A stretch of DNA of 64,000 bases, from NCBI GenBank assembly GCA_003142185.1, contig PLOR01000057.1:32869-96868 (forward strand). The letters are read 5' to 3'. The stretch comes from Bryobacterales bacterium (GTDB lineage Bacteria > Acidobacteriota > Terriglobia > Bryobacterales > Bryobacteraceae). Of this stretch, positions 1-7,018 are shown in pieces. Position 1 is the first letter of the stretch; each line of letters starts with the position of its first letter. The notes below the pieces were generated by a model that searched no databases, was not told the origin of the DNA, and worked only from the letters and a program-made list of their open reading frames with translations. The position numbers and the translations under genes were made by a program.

Positions 1-16
1 CGCCTGCCCCACTTTG
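1..16 (+). repeat. REP family A, half copy cut by the window edge
   Basis: The first 15 bases, CGCCTGCCCCACTTT, recur exactly at 528-542 on the other side of the transposase gene. They form the right half of the family A palindrome, so the transposase fragment is bracketed by two copies in the same orientation. Confidence 0.7.
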
Positions 17-505
17 TCGGCGGGCCGGGCTTTCGTCGCTTTGGATCGCGAAATGGATAAGGCTGCTTACGGGCCAGTGTGGCTGCGGGATGCCCGTATC
101 GCGCGGGTGGTGGCTGATGCCCTCCTGTATGGCGAGAGCGGTCGGCACTTCTATCAGCTCCGAGCCTGGGTCGTCATGCCCAATCACCTGCATCTACTTC
201 TGCGACCACTAACCGCGCTGCCGGTGATTACGCGCTGGCTGAAAGGCTCTACGGCCCGGCAATCCAACCTGGTTTTGGGCCGAACGGGACAGGTATTCTG
301 GCAAGATGAATCTTTCGATCACCGCGTGCGGGATGAAGAGGAATTGGAGCGGATCGCCCGTTATGTGGAACACAACCCGGTAAGCGCTGGCCTGTCGGTG
401 AGTCCAGGCGACTGGCCATGGTCAAGCGCAGGGTTGGCAGGCGGAAGCGGCATCGGAGCCGAAAACCGCGGCGCCTTTCCCACTGTGCAGAACATGAGCC
501 GGTGA
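14..505 (+). CDS. REP-associated tyrosine transposase (RAYT, Y1/HUH family), probably 5'-truncated
   Basis: This is a single-strand DNA transposase of the Y1 (HUH) superfamily of the type linked to REP palindromes. Visible signatures are the histidine motif in WVVMPNHLHLLL, the family motif FWQDESFDH, and a catalytic tyrosine context ARYVEHNPVSAGL. The reading frame is open to the window edge, and the TTG at 14 follows directly on a REP half copy. Full-length relatives carry an extra N-terminal segment, so the gene is probably a 5'-truncated remnant. Its last codons overlap another partial REP (431-449), and a complete hairpin copy follows the stop. Assignment to the family is secure; activity is doubtful. 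Confidence 0.85.
   Translation: MSAGRAFVALDREMDKAAYGPVWLRDARIARVVADALLYGESGRHFYQLRAWVVMPNHLHLLLRPLTALPVITRWLKGSTARQSNLVLGRTGQVFWQDESFDHRVRDEEELERIARYVEHNPVSAGLSVSPGDWPWSSAGLAGGSGIGAENRGAFPTVQNMSR
431..449 (+). repeat. REP family A, half copy inside the transposase 3' end
   Basis: The sequence GGGTTGGCAGGCGGAAGCG matches the left half of the complete copy at 511-539. It is read through by the transposase gene and encodes part of its C-terminal tail. Confidence 0.6.
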
Positions 506-510
506 GGGCG

Positions 511-539
511 GGGTTGGCAGGCGAAAGCGCCTGCCCCAC
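511..539 (+). repeat. REP family A, complete hairpin copy
   Basis: A perfect 8-bp stem, GGCAGGCG (516-523) with CGCCTGCC (528-535), closes a four-base AAAG loop. It is preceded by GGTT and followed by CCCACTTT. Copies occur at 6962-6987, 16586-16611 and, degenerate, at 28537-28561. This copy ends one base before the stop codon of tsaC, so it lies between two converging genes and may also act on transcript ends. Confidence 0.85.
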
Positions 540-540
540 T

Positions 541-1173
541 TTACTGCAGACACTCCGCAATCGCCTTCTCATCAACGGCGCCGGGTTTGATCAGGCGCCA
601 GTAGGGTTCGGTGATATCGACCGTGGTCGAACCGAGGCCGGTGCAGGGGCCGCCATCGAGCACCAGGTCCACGCGGCCATCCATCAGGGCGAAGACATCG
701 ATACCGCTCGCGCAGGTGGGGCTGCCGGAGATGTTGGCGCTGGTGGCGATGAGCGGCTGGTTGGTGAGCGCCACAAGCTGACTGGCGATGGCGGAGCGCG
801 GCTGGCGCATCGCCAAGCGGCCGGTGTTGCCGGTGACCTTCAGCGGCACTCGGGCCGAAGCCGGCACGATGATGGTGAGCGGGCCCGGCCAGAAGCGGCG
901 CGCCAGCAGGAAGAAGCGGTTGTTTAACTCGCTGGACAGTTCTTCGGCCATCAGCGTATCGCGGATCAGGATGGGCAGCGAGAGTTGCGGCTCGCGGCCT
1001 TTGGCCTTGAACACCTGGGTGACGGCTCGCAGGTTATACGGGTCGGCCACCAGCGTGTAGAGCGCATCGGTGGGGATGGCCACCACCTGGCCGCGGCGAA
1101 TGGCGGCGGCGGCTCGCTCCAGCACTTCCGGCTGGGGCGACTCGGGATCGACTTCGACCAGGTCGGTTGCCAT
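541..1173 (-). CDS. tsaC: L-threonylcarbamoyladenylate synthase (Sua5/YciO/YrdC family)
   Basis: The enzyme makes threonylcarbamoyl-AMP from threonine, bicarbonate and ATP, the first step of the t6A37 modification of ANN-decoding tRNAs in the cytoplasm. The 210-residue protein is one YrdC domain. Visible landmarks are the substrate motif PTDALYTL (family PTDTxYGL), the KAKGRE region with the nucleotide-binding lysine and arginine, and SANISG. It is the short TsaC form, with no C-terminal Sua5 domain. The gene starts 6 bp after the methyltransferase/MTHFR fusion ends on the same strand, so the two probably share a transcript. A REP palindrome abuts the stop codon. Confidence 0.93.
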   Translation of the reverse strand: MATDLVEVDPESPQPEVLERAAAAIRRGQVVAIPTDALYTLVADPYNLRAVTQVFKAKGREPQLSLPILIRDTLMAEELSSELNNRFFLLARRFWPGPLTIIVPASARVPLKVTGNTGRLAMRQPRSAIASQLVALTNQPLIATSANISGSPTCASGIDVFALMDGRVDLVLDGGPCTGLGSTTVDITEPYWRLIKPGAVDEKAIAECLQ

Positions 1174-1179
1174 GAATTG

Positions 1180-3048
1180 TCAGCGCGGTCCGATGGCTTC
1201 GGCTACGTCGAGCGCCATCTGGTAGCGGCCGAACGGCGCGCTCAATTGCACACCCTGCACCATTGTACGAATGCGCTCCACCATCTGGCGCGCAATGGCG
1301 ACGCCTTCGGCGCGAGCTTTGTCGGCGTCATCCACGCGGCGCATACGCTCCATGAATTCTTCCGGGACCGGCACGCGCAGCTCATTCACCATGAACTCGG
1401 CGTTGCGGTAACTGGTGAGCGGCCAGACGCCGCAGATCACCGGCAGCTTGGCGTGCTCGATACGCTTCAGGAAAGCTTCGAGCAGGTTCAGATCGAACAC
1501 CGGCTGGGTGACTACGTATTCGGAGCCAGCTTCGGTTTTCCAATCGAAGCGGCGGATTTCCTCGTCCATATTCATCGCGCCCGGATTGGCGCCCACGCCA
1601 GTGAGCAGGGCGGTCTGCGAACCCATCGGGTTGCCGCCGATGTCGAGGCCGTGATTCAAATTGCGCACGATATTGACCAGGCCGATGGCGTCCACATCGA
1701 AAACCGCGGTGGCATCCGGGTACGCGCCCATGCGCGGCGGATCGCCGGTGATGCAGATCAGGTTGCGAATGCCGGCGGTGTGCGCGCCGAGCAGCTCGGA
1801 CTGGATGCCGAGGATATTGCGGTCGCGGCAACAGAAGTGAAGCACGGCCTCGATGCCGGCGTCCCGCTGGATGAGTTGGCAGGTGACCTGAGCGCTCATG
1901 CGCGCGCTGGCGCGAGGTCCGTCGGGAACGTTGATGGCGTCGATGCCGGCTTCGGCGCAGCGGCGGGCGCCTTCGATTTCGCGCGAGGCTTCCACGCCGC
2001 GCGGGGGGAGAATCTCGACGAAGGCCACGAACTTTCCGGCGGCCAGTTTGGCGCCGAGCTTGGATTTCTGCTCGATCGGCACCGGGGCGAGCGCGTGCGG
2101 CGGCGTCTCGCGGTCACTCACCGTCACCGCCAGCGACTTTTGCCCCGGCTGCAGAGACCGGGTTTCCGAGCGAATCAGCTTGATGTGATCCGGCGTGGTG
2201 CCGCAGCAGCCGCCGACGATTTTCACGCCCGCCCACAGCATGCGGCGCGCGTATTGCGCCATGTACTCGGGCGAGGAGAGATACATATTGCGGCCCTCCA
2301 CGCGCATCGGCAAGCCGGCGTTGGGCATGGCGCTCATCGGCTTGGAGGAAACCGCCAGCATCCGCTCGATGGTTTCGAGAGTGGCCTTCGGGCCCACCGA
2401 ACAATTCAGGCCGATCACGTCCACCGGCCACGAATCCATCTCGCGGGTGAAGGTTTCCGTATCGGCGCCGCCGGGCAGATGGCCGAAATCGTCGATGGTG
2501 ACCTGGGCGATGATCGGAACGGCGTCGCCAATCGAGTCGCGCGCTGCCAGCACCGCTTCGCGCAGCTCATCCAGGTTGCCGAAGGTCTCGAAGATCAGCA
2601 CGTCCACGCCGGCTTCCGCCAGCGCATCCACCTGCTCGCGGAAGGCGGCCCGCGCTTCGGCGAATGAGGTTGGGCCGAGCGGTTCAATGCGCACGCCCAG
2701 CGGACCCACGGCGCCAGCCACGAAGGCCGTGTCGCGCGCCGCTTCGCGCGCCAACCGCACACCGGCGCGGTTGATATCCTTCAACTTCTCGGCCATGCCG
2801 AATGCGGCCAGCCGCACGCGGTTAGCGCCGAACGTGTTGGTTTCCAGGATCTCCGAGCCCGCCTTGATGTAGTCCTGGTGGATGCCGCGTACCAGGTCCG
2901 GCGCGGAGAGATTCAGCTCGTCGAACGAGCGGTTGAGGAACACCCCACGGGCGTACAGCATGGTGCCCATGGCGCCATCGGCAACCAGCACGCGGCGCGA
3001 CAATTGGTCGCGGAACTCCTGGGCGCGTGTGCCAGTGGCTGCCATCAT
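1180..3048 (-). CDS. Bifunctional homocysteine S-methyltransferase / methylenetetrahydrofolate reductase
   Basis: The N-terminal half is a homocysteine S-methyltransferase barrel and the C-terminal half a 5,10-methylenetetrahydrofolate reductase, an arrangement known from YitJ-type proteins. Zinc-ligand cysteines are visible in GLNCSVGP and GGCCGTTPDH (C240, C305 and C306 counted from an upstream in-frame ATG at 3120). The reductase half starts near KLGAKLAAGKFVAFVEILPP and includes ITGDPPRMGAYPD. I place the start at the ATG at 3048, because the residues before it do not resemble the family and homologs begin close to DQLSRRVLVADGAMGT. The protein links one-carbon metabolism to methionine synthesis; tsaC lies immediately downstream. 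Confidence 0.9.
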   Translation of the reverse strand: MMAATGTRAQEFRDQLSRRVLVADGAMGTMLYARGVFLNRSFDELNLSAPDLVRGIHQDYIKAGSEILETNTFGANRVRLAAFGMAEKLKDINRAGVRLAREAARDTAFVAGAVGPLGVRIEPLGPTSFAEARAAFREQVDALAEAGVDVLIFETFGNLDELREAVLAARDSIGDAVPIIAQVTIDDFGHLPGGADTETFTREMDSWPVDVIGLNCSVGPKATLETIERMLAVSSKPMSAMPNAGLPMRVEGRNMYLSSPEYMAQYARRMLWAGVKIVGGCCGTTPDHIKLIRSETRSLQPGQKSLAVTVSDRETPPHALAPVPIEQKSKLGAKLAAGKFVAFVEILPPRGVEASREIEGARRCAEAGIDAINVPDGPRASARMSAQVTCQLIQRDAGIEAVLHFCCRDRNILGIQSELLGAHTAGIRNLICITGDPPRMGAYPDATAVFDVDAIGLVNIVRNLNHGLDIGGNPMGSQTALLTGVGANPGAMNMDEEIRRFDWKTEAGSEYVVTQPVFDLNLLEAFLKRIEHAKLPVICGVWPLTSYRNAEFMVNELRVPVPEEFMERMRRVDDADKARAEGVAIARQMVERIRTMVQGVQLSAPFGRYQMALDVAEAIGPR

Positions 3049-3204
3049 GGGGTGACTCGAGGCCGCACGGGCCATCGGCGGCCCGGACGCGGCATTTGTG
3101 ATTGTAGCGCACTCGGCCAAAATGAAGAAATTTCAGGGGATTGGTGGGGAGGGCTTCAGCTTGCAGGCCACACGGAATTGCACGCCTGCCGCTGGCGCGC
3201 GGAA

Positions 3205-3237
3205 GACAGTCGACAAGAAACGATCGACTGTCCTACC
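3205..3237 (+). repeat. Repeat family D hairpin, overlapping the O-GlcNAc transferase stop codon
   Basis: A 9-bp stem, GACAGTCGA with TCGACTGTC, closes a loop ending AAACGA and is followed by CTACC. It is the same layout as the copies at 13650-13683 and 46411-46444, with compensating base changes in both arms. On the minus strand the TAG stop of the transferase gene lies inside the GGTAGGACAG end of the element. Confidence 0.75.
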
Positions 3238-5128
3238 AGTCGATCGGAGCCACCGTAAAAGGCCGCGGCGATTCCCCTGCCACGCGCATGCGCCACATAG
3301 TCTCGAACGCGGATTCCAGGTGACGCGTGAACCGGCGGCTGTCGAACAGCGCCGTGGTAAGCCGGTTGGCCTGCAACTTTTCTCGGATCGCCCGCAAGCG
3401 GAGCGGATCGAGCGCGAGCTCGAACGCCAGGGCCTCGAAGTCCGCTGGCCGTTGGGTCACCAGTTCCGGCAATCCCACCGCTCGCAGCAGGCTCGCCGCC
3501 ACGCGCCCCGGAAACGCCCGGCCCACGCACGTGATCACCGGGCATCCGCCCCAAAGCGCATCGCTCGCGAGGGTATGTGCGTTGTAGGGAAGCGTGTCGA
3601 GAAACAGGTCGGCCAGCCCCAAGCGTGCCAGATGCTTCGGATTCGCGAGCGACGACGCGAACACCAAGCGCGCCGCCCCGCCAGCGAGCCTCGATTCCGC
3701 CTCGCGCCGCAGATTGGCCGTCGCCGTCCGGTTCGGCTCCAGCAACCACAGCACACTTCCCGGCACACCGCCCAGCAGGCGCATCCAGATATCGAACATT
3801 GGCGCCGTGATCTTGTATGCAGAGTTGAAACAGCAGAACACGAACGCCGTTTCCGGCAGCCCGCACTCCGCCCGCGCCGGTATGCGTGGTGCGATCGGCC
3901 GCCGGCGGTCGTTCACCTGGTAGCAATCCGGAAGGTGCACGAGTTGTTCGGTGAAGTACCGCTGCTCGTCCGCTGGAACCACTTGCCGGTCCACCAACAC
4001 GAAGTCCACCGCGTCCGTCCCCAAGGTGCCGGGATAGCCGAGATAGCTCACCTGAACCGGCGCTGGCCGCAGATGGAGTATCTCCGGCCGCGCATCGGTC
4101 GTGTAACCCTTCAGGTCCACCAGGATGTCCACTCCGTCCGCCCGGATCCTGGCGGCGGATTCGACGTGCGAACAATCGAGCAGATCCACGAACTCGTCGA
4201 ATGACTCGCTCAACTGCCGGCGGGCCGAGCCGCCATCGTCCCGCCCATAGGAATACCCGATCACCCGAAACCGCCCGCGATCGTGCAACTGAAACAGTTG
4301 CGCGGTCAGGTGTGCGGTGGCGTGCTCCTGAAAGTCCGCGGACAAATAGCCGATTGTAATGCGGCCCTTGCCTTGGGACGCTTCGGGCCGTTCGCCCGTA
4401 GCGCCCAGTTGATCGGCCGCCCAACGTTTCGCGCACAGCCACTGCTGGCGCGGTGTGGTGTCCAGGCTCAGAAACACGAACGGGTTTACCGCCGCGGAAC
4501 CCGACTCGACAATCCCGATCAGTTGCGCCGTCAACTCGTCCAACTGGGTCCAATCGCAAAGCTCTTTCAACAGGTGCGCCAATTGGGATATCGCCGCGGT
4601 GAACGCCGGATCGATCTCGAGCGCCGTACGGAGCGCCGTCACAGCTTCATCCAGCCTGCCGAGCCGGCGCAAAGCGCTGCCCAGGTTGCGGAACGCTTCG
4701 GCGTAGCCAGGCCGCAGGCCCACCGCGGTGCGATAGCGCGCCACCGCTTCTTCGAGTGCGCCCGTCATCTGCAGCAGATTGCCCAGATTGTTGTGCGCCT
4801 CGGCGAAGTCCGGCGCCTGTGCGATCGCTTGGCGGTAACTGGCGGCTGCTTCGGCCAGCGCACCCTGCAGCGCCAGCGCACTACCGAGGTCGTTCGACGC
4901 CACCGCGAAGTGAGGATCGCTCCGGACGGCCCTGCGCAGCAACTCCACCGCCTCGCCCGGATGGCCTTTCTGCAACGCGGCCATCCCAAGCAAGTGCAGC
5001 GCCTGCGGCTGGTCCGGAGCCACCTGCAAAACCTTGACGCAGATTTGGGCTGCGCCGGTCAGATCGCCCGACCGCGCCAGGTCGCGCGCCAGAGCCATGG
5101 CTTCTTCGACCGTGAGGGGTTGCGGCAC
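3233..5128 (-). CDS. TPR-containing O-linked N-acetylglucosamine transferase, SPINDLY-type (GT41)
   Basis: A run of about five tetratricopeptide repeats (for example AEAHNNLGNLLQMTGALEEA) is followed by a GT41 catalytic region containing IGYLSADFQEHATAHL, VDILVDLKGYT, PAPVQVSYLGYPGT, FCCFNSAYKI and DTLPYNAHTLASDALW. Relatives transfer GlcNAc or related sugars to Ser/Thr; the acceptor here is unknown. The reading frame is open up to 5260, but its first codons come from a family B repeat, and a TATACT box lies at 5135-5140 (minus strand). I therefore prefer the GTG at 5128 (VPQPLTVEEAMALARDL), which fits homolog starts; ATGs at 5098 and 5191 are alternatives. A family D repeat supplies the stop codon. 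Confidence 0.88.
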   Translation of the reverse strand: MPQPLTVEEAMALARDLARSGDLTGAAQICVKVLQVAPDQPQALHLLGMAALQKGHPGEAVELLRRAVRSDPHFAVASNDLGSALALQGALAEAAASYRQAIAQAPDFAEAHNNLGNLLQMTGALEEAVARYRTAVGLRPGYAEAFRNLGSALRRLGRLDEAVTALRTALEIDPAFTAAISQLAHLLKELCDWTQLDELTAQLIGIVESGSAAVNPFVFLSLDTTPRQQWLCAKRWAADQLGATGERPEASQGKGRITIGYLSADFQEHATAHLTAQLFQLHDRGRFRVIGYSYGRDDGGSARRQLSESFDEFVDLLDCSHVESAARIRADGVDILVDLKGYTTDARPEILHLRPAPVQVSYLGYPGTLGTDAVDFVLVDRQVVPADEQRYFTEQLVHLPDCYQVNDRRRPIAPRIPARAECGLPETAFVFCCFNSAYKITAPMFDIWMRLLGGVPGSVLWLLEPNRTATANLRREAESRLAGGAARLVFASSLANPKHLARLGLADLFLDTLPYNAHTLASDALWGGCPVITCVGRAFPGRVAASLLRAVGLPELVTQRPADFEALAFELALDPLRLRAIREKLQANRLTTALFDSRRFTRHLESAFETMWRMRVAGESPRPFTVAPIDW

Positions 5129-5226
5129 CGGATCAGTATAGCTGTTGGCAAGCCAAGCATGCCCCACCAACGCGCCGCTTCCAGCTATCATCAGCGTGGG
5201 ATCGGCAATCGCCGACAGCCGCGTAT

Positions 5227-5251
5227 CGGAGCCGCGACCAAAGGGAGCGGT
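5227..5251 (+). repeat. Repeat family B
   Basis: CGGAGCCGCGACCAAAGGG followed by AGCGGT recurs at 20074-20099, 36346-36369 and as an inverted pair at 43488-43560. Here it lies in the space between the divergent O-GlcNAc transferase and GH78-like genes and creates false N-terminal extensions on both strands. Confidence 0.8.
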
Positions 5252-5288
5252 TGGTTCCACGGCTCACGTTTTCGAAGAGGCAGTTACT

Positions 5289-6911
5289 TTGAATCGTCGT
5301 GATTTTGTCAAAGCTGCGACTTGTGCGGCAGTGTCTCCGGCTCTTGCCGCTTCGTCCGATTCATCGAACGAGCAACGGTGGCTTGCCGTTGCAGTGAGCT
5401 TGAAGCCGCGCCTTCACCGGACGCCCGTGTTGCCGGCCGGCATCGTTAAAATGGTCGCCGATGGCACTGCGTTTCTGCGCTGGCGCGTCGAGCCAGTCTC
5501 TCCGGTTGATGCCCTGAGCGAGCGCCTGCTGCGGCGCGGCGACGCTGCCATTATCGACTTCGGCCGCCATCTTACCGGCCATTTTTCCTTCTCGATCGCG
5601 GGCGAAGGGCGTGGCGTCGATGCGCCGGCTCGATTGAAGCTGACCTTCGGAGAAGTGCCGGCCGAAGTTGCGGAGCCTCTCGACCCCTACAGGGGCGGTC
5701 TCAGCCGGGCCTGGCTCCAGGACGAAGTGATCAACATCGACGTGCTGCCGGCAGTCGTCGAGATGCCTCGCCGGTATGCGTTCCGCTACGTGAAGCTGGA
5801 GATCGTCGATACCTCTCCCAACTACGCCGTACGCATCGCGCGGATAAAAGCAACAGCGCTGTCTTCCGCCGGAGCGGATCCACCGCTCCTTCCGGAGACA
5901 GTGCCTGCGCGATTGCGGCAGATCGACAAAGTCAGCATCGCCACATTGCGGGACTGCATGCAGACTGTGTTCGAGGACGGCCCTAAGCGCGACCGGCGTC
6001 TCTGGATCGGCGATCTTCGCTTACAGGCATTGACGAACTACGCGACCTTCCGTAACAACGATCTGGTCAAGCGGTGCCTCTACCTGTTCGCCGCGTTCCC
6101 TCGCGAGGACGGCCTGCTGCCCGCATGCGTGTTCGAAGATCCCGAGGCTCATCGCGGGCACGAGTACATCATCGACTACGCCGCGTTGTATGCTGCGGCG
6201 GTGCTGGACTATGCCAAAGCCACCGGCGATTGGAACACCGCCAACGATCTGTGGCCAGCCGTGCGGAAACAAATGGAACTGCTCTCCGCCTATGTCGGGC
6301 CGGATGGAGTTTTCGCCGCCCCGCCGCGCAGTTGGGTATTCATCGACTGGTGCGACGCGCTCGATCGCGCTGTTGCGATCAATGGCGTCTTCGTGTTCTC
6401 GCTCCGGCGGGCGGCCGAACTCGCGCGCCACTGCGGGGCGGAGGATGATGCCGTAAAGTACGAGCAGTTGATCGCCCGCATGACGGCCGCGGCGCGCAGC
6501 GTCTTCTACGATTCGTCGCGAAAAGTGTTTGTGAGCGGCCCCAAGCGCCAGGTCTCCTGGGCCTCGCAGGCGTGGATGACGCTGAGCGGCATCGCCACCA
6601 ACGAGGAGGCCGCGCAAGCCTTCCACGCCGTCGCGGCACAGGCGGATGCAGTGCGCCCCGGAGCGCCGTATCTTTACCACTACGTTGCCGAAGCCATGTT
6701 GCAGTGTGGGCTGAAGCAGGAAGCGAAACAATTGGTTGAAACATATTGGGGCGGCATGGTGAAGGCTGGCGCCGACACGTTCTGGGAAGTTTACGACCCG
6801 TCGAATGCCGGCCTCTCGCCCTACGGCAGCACGCTGGTCAACAGCTACTGCCATGCTTGGAGTTGCACGCCGGCCTATCTGCTGCGCAGCCTCGATCTGG
6901 CCGGGAAATGA
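5289..6911 (+). CDS. Tat-exported alpha-L-rhamnosidase-like six-hairpin glycosidase (GH78-like)
   Basis: The protein has a beta-sandwich N-terminal part and an (alpha/alpha)6 barrel of the bacterial rhamnosidase type. Landmarks are DFGRHLTGHFSF, the catalytic-region motif DGPKRDRRLWIGD, and late barrel motifs DTFWEVYDP and SYCHAWSCTPAYLL. I choose the TTG at 5289 because it gives a twin-arginine leader (NRRDFVKAA, then APALAAS-like cleavage context); the upstream 48 codons are partly repeat-derived. It would remove terminal rhamnose or a related sugar from glycans in the periplasm or outside the cell. A glucanase/pectate-lyase-like gene follows 107 bp downstream, suggesting joint plant or microbial polysaccharide breakdown. 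Confidence 0.8.
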   Translation: MNRRDFVKAATCAAVSPALAASSDSSNEQRWLAVAVSLKPRLHRTPVLPAGIVKMVADGTAFLRWRVEPVSPVDALSERLLRRGDAAIIDFGRHLTGHFSFSIAGEGRGVDAPARLKLTFGEVPAEVAEPLDPYRGGLSRAWLQDEVINIDVLPAVVEMPRRYAFRYVKLEIVDTSPNYAVRIARIKATALSSAGADPPLLPETVPARLRQIDKVSIATLRDCMQTVFEDGPKRDRRLWIGDLRLQALTNYATFRNNDLVKRCLYLFAAFPREDGLLPACVFEDPEAHRGHEYIIDYAALYAAAVLDYAKATGDWNTANDLWPAVRKQMELLSAYVGPDGVFAAPPRSWVFIDWCDALDRAVAINGVFVFSLRRAAELARHCGAEDDAVKYEQLIARMTAAARSVFYDSSRKVFVSGPKRQVSWASQAWMTLSGIATNEEAAQAFHAVAAQADAVRPGAPYLYHYVAEAMLQCGLKQEAKQLVETYWGGMVKAGADTFWEVYDPSNAGLSPYGSTLVNSYCHAWSCTPAYLLRSLDLAGK

Positions 6912-6961
6912 ATCGGACGAAGCGGCAAGAGCCGGAGACGCTGCCCGCTGTGTCCAATTGT

Positions 6962-6987
6962 GGGGCAGGCGCTTCCGCCTGCCAACC
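6962..6987 (-). repeat. REP family A, complete copy (reverse orientation)
   Basis: The reverse complement reads GGTTGGCAGGCGGAAGCGCC then TGCCCC, matching the copy at 511-539 with one loop change. It lies between the two glycan-active genes. Confidence 0.8.
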
Positions 6988-7018
6988 GATTGTTTCACAG
7001 TCCCGTCGGAGATCATTC

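Noticed and set aside
985-2667. Long plus-strand open frame (560 codons) opposite the methyltransferase/MTHFR gene
   Set aside because: It is His/Arg/Gly-rich with no family motif and mirrors the third-position GC bias of the real gene on the other strand.
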